Assembly: GCA_964562175.1 (NCBI GenBank)
Contig: CAZLRV010000005.1
Coordinates: 41,855 to 105,854 of the forward strand
DNA from: CAZCJU01 sp964562175
GTDB lineage: Bacteria > Bacillota > Clostridia > Oscillospirales > CAG-272
DNA length: 64,000 bases
Reading direction: 5' to 3'
Position 1 is the first letter of the stretch. Each line of letters opens with the position of its first letter. Below are positions 62,375 to 64,000 of the stretch, in pieces. The notes under the pieces are model-generated. The model was not told where the DNA came from and made no database searches. It saw only the letters and a list, made by a program, of their open reading frames with translations. A program made the position numbers and the translations under genes.

Positions 62375-62915
62375 TAGGGATTGGGGGATTTTTATTATTG
62401 GAGACCTGTTTTCTGTGAAGCGTCCGCCAGCTCGCAACAAAGACGATTATGAAGTTGGAAATATTCCATTTGTTGCTTCTGGAAGTGTAAATAACGGTGT
62501 TATGAAATGTTGCAAACCTCTTGAAAATGAAAAGTTAGACGAAGCAGGTTGCATTACAGTAAGTCCAGTGGATGGAAGTGCGTTTTATCAGCCATATTCT
62601 TTTTTAGGAAGAGGCGGAGCAGGTTTGTCTATTTTAATGTTGTATGCCGATAACTTAAATTTGTATAGTGGTCAATTCATTGCAAAAATGATTGCCAATA
62701 CTTGTGCTTGTAAATACACATACGGGCATATGGGAAACAAAGACGGAATTAAGCGTGAAAGAATTATGCTCCCAGTTGATGAAAATAACAATCCAGATTA
62801 TCAGTTTATGGAAGATTATGTAAAAGAGTTGATGAAGAAAAAGCGACAGCAATATCTTGACTACTGTCAAGAACAACTTAAAATTTTCGGGGGGCAGCCT
62901 AATACCTCTTGCTGA
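62361..62915 (+). CDS. hsdS: Specificity subunit (S), first target-recognition half
   Basis: About 184 residues from the ATG at 62361, overlapping the methylase gene by 14 bases; GGGGGTG precedes. It opens LSDRDWGIFIIGDLFSVKR, a classic target-recognition start, and ends in a helical spacer with KKKRQQYLDYCQEQLKIFGG. The frame then stops soon after a run of six G at 62889-62894. A downstream frame continues with the second half. Removing one G would join them into about 353 residues, the usual size for a two-domain specificity subunit. Confidence 0.78.
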   Translation: MKLSDRDWGIFIIGDLFSVKRPPARNKDDYEVGNIPFVASGSVNNGVMKCCKPLENEKLDEAGCITVSPVDGSAFYQPYSFLGRGGAGLSILMLYADNLNLYSGQFIAKMIANTCACKYTYGHMGNKDGIKRERIMLPVDENNNPDYQFMEDYVKELMKKKRQQYLDYCQEQLKIFGGQPNTSC

Positions 62916-63423
62916 TAAGCAATGGAAATCGTTTTTTATTGGAGATATTTTTGAATATTTTGTCCCCGGCAAGTCAAAAGGCTTAAATCACCTTGCAGAA
63001 GATATAGATCGTGGAACATCTTATGTTGGTGCTACAAATCGAAATAATGGCATTTTATCTTTTGTACAAGCAGATAAGAAGTTAATACAAAAAGGAAATG
63101 CCATAGGCTTTATAAAAAACGGTAATGGTTCTGCTGGTTACTCAATATATAAAGTGGAAAAGTTCGTATCAACTTCGGATGTTATTTTTGGCTATGCAGA
63201 ATGGCTTAATAAGTATGTTGGCTTGTTTATAACGAGTTGTTCAGATATGTCGCAAGAGAAATATAGCCACGGGTACAAATGGACTAAAGAACGATTACTG
63301 AAAAGTAAAATAATGCTTCCGATAGATGAACAAGAAAATCCCGATTATGAATATATGGAGAAGTACAGCAAAAATTTGTTACGAGAGAAAATTCAGAATT
63401 ATATCAGTTATGTAGCAAACTAA
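62857..63423 (+). CDS. hsdS: Specificity subunit (S), second target-recognition half, out of frame
   Basis: A frame of up to 188 codons, +1 relative to the first half. Useful sequence starts at the G run: PLADKQWKSFFIGDIFEYF mirrors the beginning of the first half, and LPIDEQENPDYEYMEKY mirrors LPVDENNNPDYQFMEDY there. The two halves are therefore tandem repeats of one design. No good start codon or ribosome-binding site exists for this part alone; the TTG at 62857 is only the first possible codon. It is probably expressed only when the G tract has lost one base or by frameshifting. Confidence 0.7.
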   Translation: MTTVKNNLKFSGGSLIPLADKQWKSFFIGDIFEYFVPGKSKGLNHLAEDIDRGTSYVGATNRNNGILSFVQADKKLIQKGNAIGFIKNGNGSAGYSIYKVEKFVSTSDVIFGYAEWLNKYVGLFITSCSDMSQEKYSHGYKWTKERLLKSKIMLPIDEQENPDYEYMEKYSKNLLREKIQNYISYVAN

Positions 63424-63798
63424 ATATCACTAACAGAAAACATCGTAGAAATACGGTACTTTTTGTAGCCCTAAAACCTACAATTCCATAACCATAGATT
63501 AGTGCAAAACCTTATGTTCTTTTTTAGGCTTATAACAGTGATTTTCATTAATGCCGCACCCTAAAGCAACACAATTCTTTTATAATTATGTCAGGTCTTA
63601 GGGTGTCCCTAACGAGGTGTTTTGTTGCGTGGCTATCCAAACACACTGCTCGCTATGATGGTACGGATTGCAGCAGTTTTACCGTTTGTGGATAACCAAA
63701 TGGTCTGCTCGCTAAGAGTAAGCATCATCTCAAAATTCAAAAATGAAAAGGCACAATCAGCGGATTTTTCTTCCGTCGGTTGTGCCTTTACTGTTGCT
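63424..63798. other. Non-coding region downstream of the R-M genes
   Basis: About 375 bases without a supported gene. CTGCTCGCTA occurs twice (63646-63655 and 63705-63714). A short CGTA-GAAA-TACG hairpin followed by TTTTT lies just after the hsdS end (63443-63465) and may end the R-M transcript. A further hairpin at 63747-63789 serves the minus-strand gene. Confidence 0.45.
63747..63789 (-). terminator. Terminator of the small minus-strand gene
   Basis: Long stem with arms 63747-63764 and 63772-63789 (AAAGGCACAA paired with TTGTGCCTTT, inner CGGA with TCCG), followed on the minus strand by TTTTCATTTTT. It begins 10 bases after the stop. Confidence 0.65.
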
Positions 63799-63972
63799 TT
63801 ACGGTGTAATAATCTTAACTTTTTTCTTTTTAGAACGCAAGATTTTGAGTAGCGTATCGTCTATTCCGTCTGTGTATTTACCTTCCGAAATAAGAGAGTT
63901 TTTCTTTGAAATAAGGCTCTCTATTATCAAATTTCTTTCATCATTGGTAAGATAAAAATAGTATTTGCTCAT
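63799..63972 (-). CDS. Small hypothetical protein of mobile-element type
   Basis: 57 residues, ATG at 63970-63972 on the minus strand, TAA at 63799-63801. The sequence starts MSKYYFYLTNDERNLIIESL and continues with a lysine-rich helix and LISEGKYTDGIDDTLLKIL. Short proteins with YLTxxE...LIxxLxxxKNxLIxxGxYTDxxDxxLxK are common in Firmicutes transposons and plasmids and have no known function. GGAAGTG lies a few bases before the ATG and a terminator follows. The gene lies wholly inside the window, 28 bases from its right edge. Confidence 0.6.
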   Translation of the reverse strand: MSKYYFYLTNDERNLIIESLISKKNSLISEGKYTDGIDDTLLKILRSKKKKVKIITP

Positions 63973-64000
63973 ACAAAAATCACTTCCGTATTCACAATTT

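Noticed and set aside
63622..63852. 76-codon plus-strand frame near the right end
   Set aside because: It runs through the terminator hairpin and overlaps the better supported minus-strand gene; composition is not protein-like.
1..64000. tRNA, rRNA, CRISPR arrays, insertion sequences, prophage
   Set aside because: No cloverleaf-like gene, regular repeat-spacer array, transposase or phage structural gene was recognised by reading both strands.

Overview
The window is a chromosome segment of a spore-forming, Gram-positive Clostridia-type bacterium. Supporting this are genes for dipicolinate synthase (dpaA/dpaB), SpoVAC, SpoVG and a CotF-like coat protein, the yicC-remA-gmk-rpoZ-priA-def-fmt-rsmB-rlmN-prpC-prkC-rsgA cluster, a class B sortase, a PASTA-domain kinase, an archaeal-type prolyl-tRNA synthetase, and a dockerin-bearing secreted protein. 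Gene content and moderate GC suggest an uncultured gut or rumen relative of Oscillospirales/Christensenellales. The exact taxon is an inference.

Layout. 1-1.6 kb: the 3' end of a repeat-rich surface protein and a radical SAM/SPASM enzyme. 1.6-3.8 kb (minus): a DUF1538 membrane protein with a tandem P-II-like partner. 4.1-19.8 kb (plus): a CotH-kinase lipoprotein, a CofE-like ligase, and the long housekeeping run for nucleotide metabolism, replication restart, translation start, rRNA modification and Ser/Thr phospho-signalling, closed by a palindromic terminator. 19.9-23.1 kb (minus): tig-clpP-clpX. 23.2-34.8 kb: a phosphoesterase, DUF1540, murC, spoVG, a sortase/glycosyltransferase pair, an ACT/PFL pair, a proS-rodA-metY operon and a TIGR01212 radical SAM protein. 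34.8-38.0 kb (minus): rlmB overlapping a large membrane protein that has the plan of a P1B-type ATPase but has lost its catalytic motifs. 38.1-43.7 kb: a MecA-like protein, a DNA glycosylase, an AEC transporter, an orphan binding lipoprotein, an mgtE-type gene behind a leader peptide and attenuator, and a coat protein. 43.7-59.7 kb: a modular CHAP/dockerin protein, an orphan winged-helix regulator, a GH78 enzyme, dpaAB, fruK, spoVAC, an isomerase, a serine hydrolase, and a lipid kinase/Ig-like/AI-2E/small alarmone synthetase operon.

60.2-63.4 kb differs from the rest. It is visibly AT-richer with different codon use, and looks like an acquired restriction-modification island. A ribbon-helix-helix regulator with two operator-like palindromes in its own promoter is followed by a methylase that seems to carry its own N-terminal nuclease, and by a specificity gene split by a one-base frameshift at a run of six G. 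Imperfect direct repeats lie just upstream, and a small minus-strand gene of mobile-element type lies downstream.

The observations most worth following up are the mgtE leader peptide with mutually exclusive hairpins, the pseudo-P-type ATPase coupled to rlmB, and the compact restriction system with its G-tract switch. No tRNA, rRNA, CRISPR array, insertion sequence or prophage was recognised.
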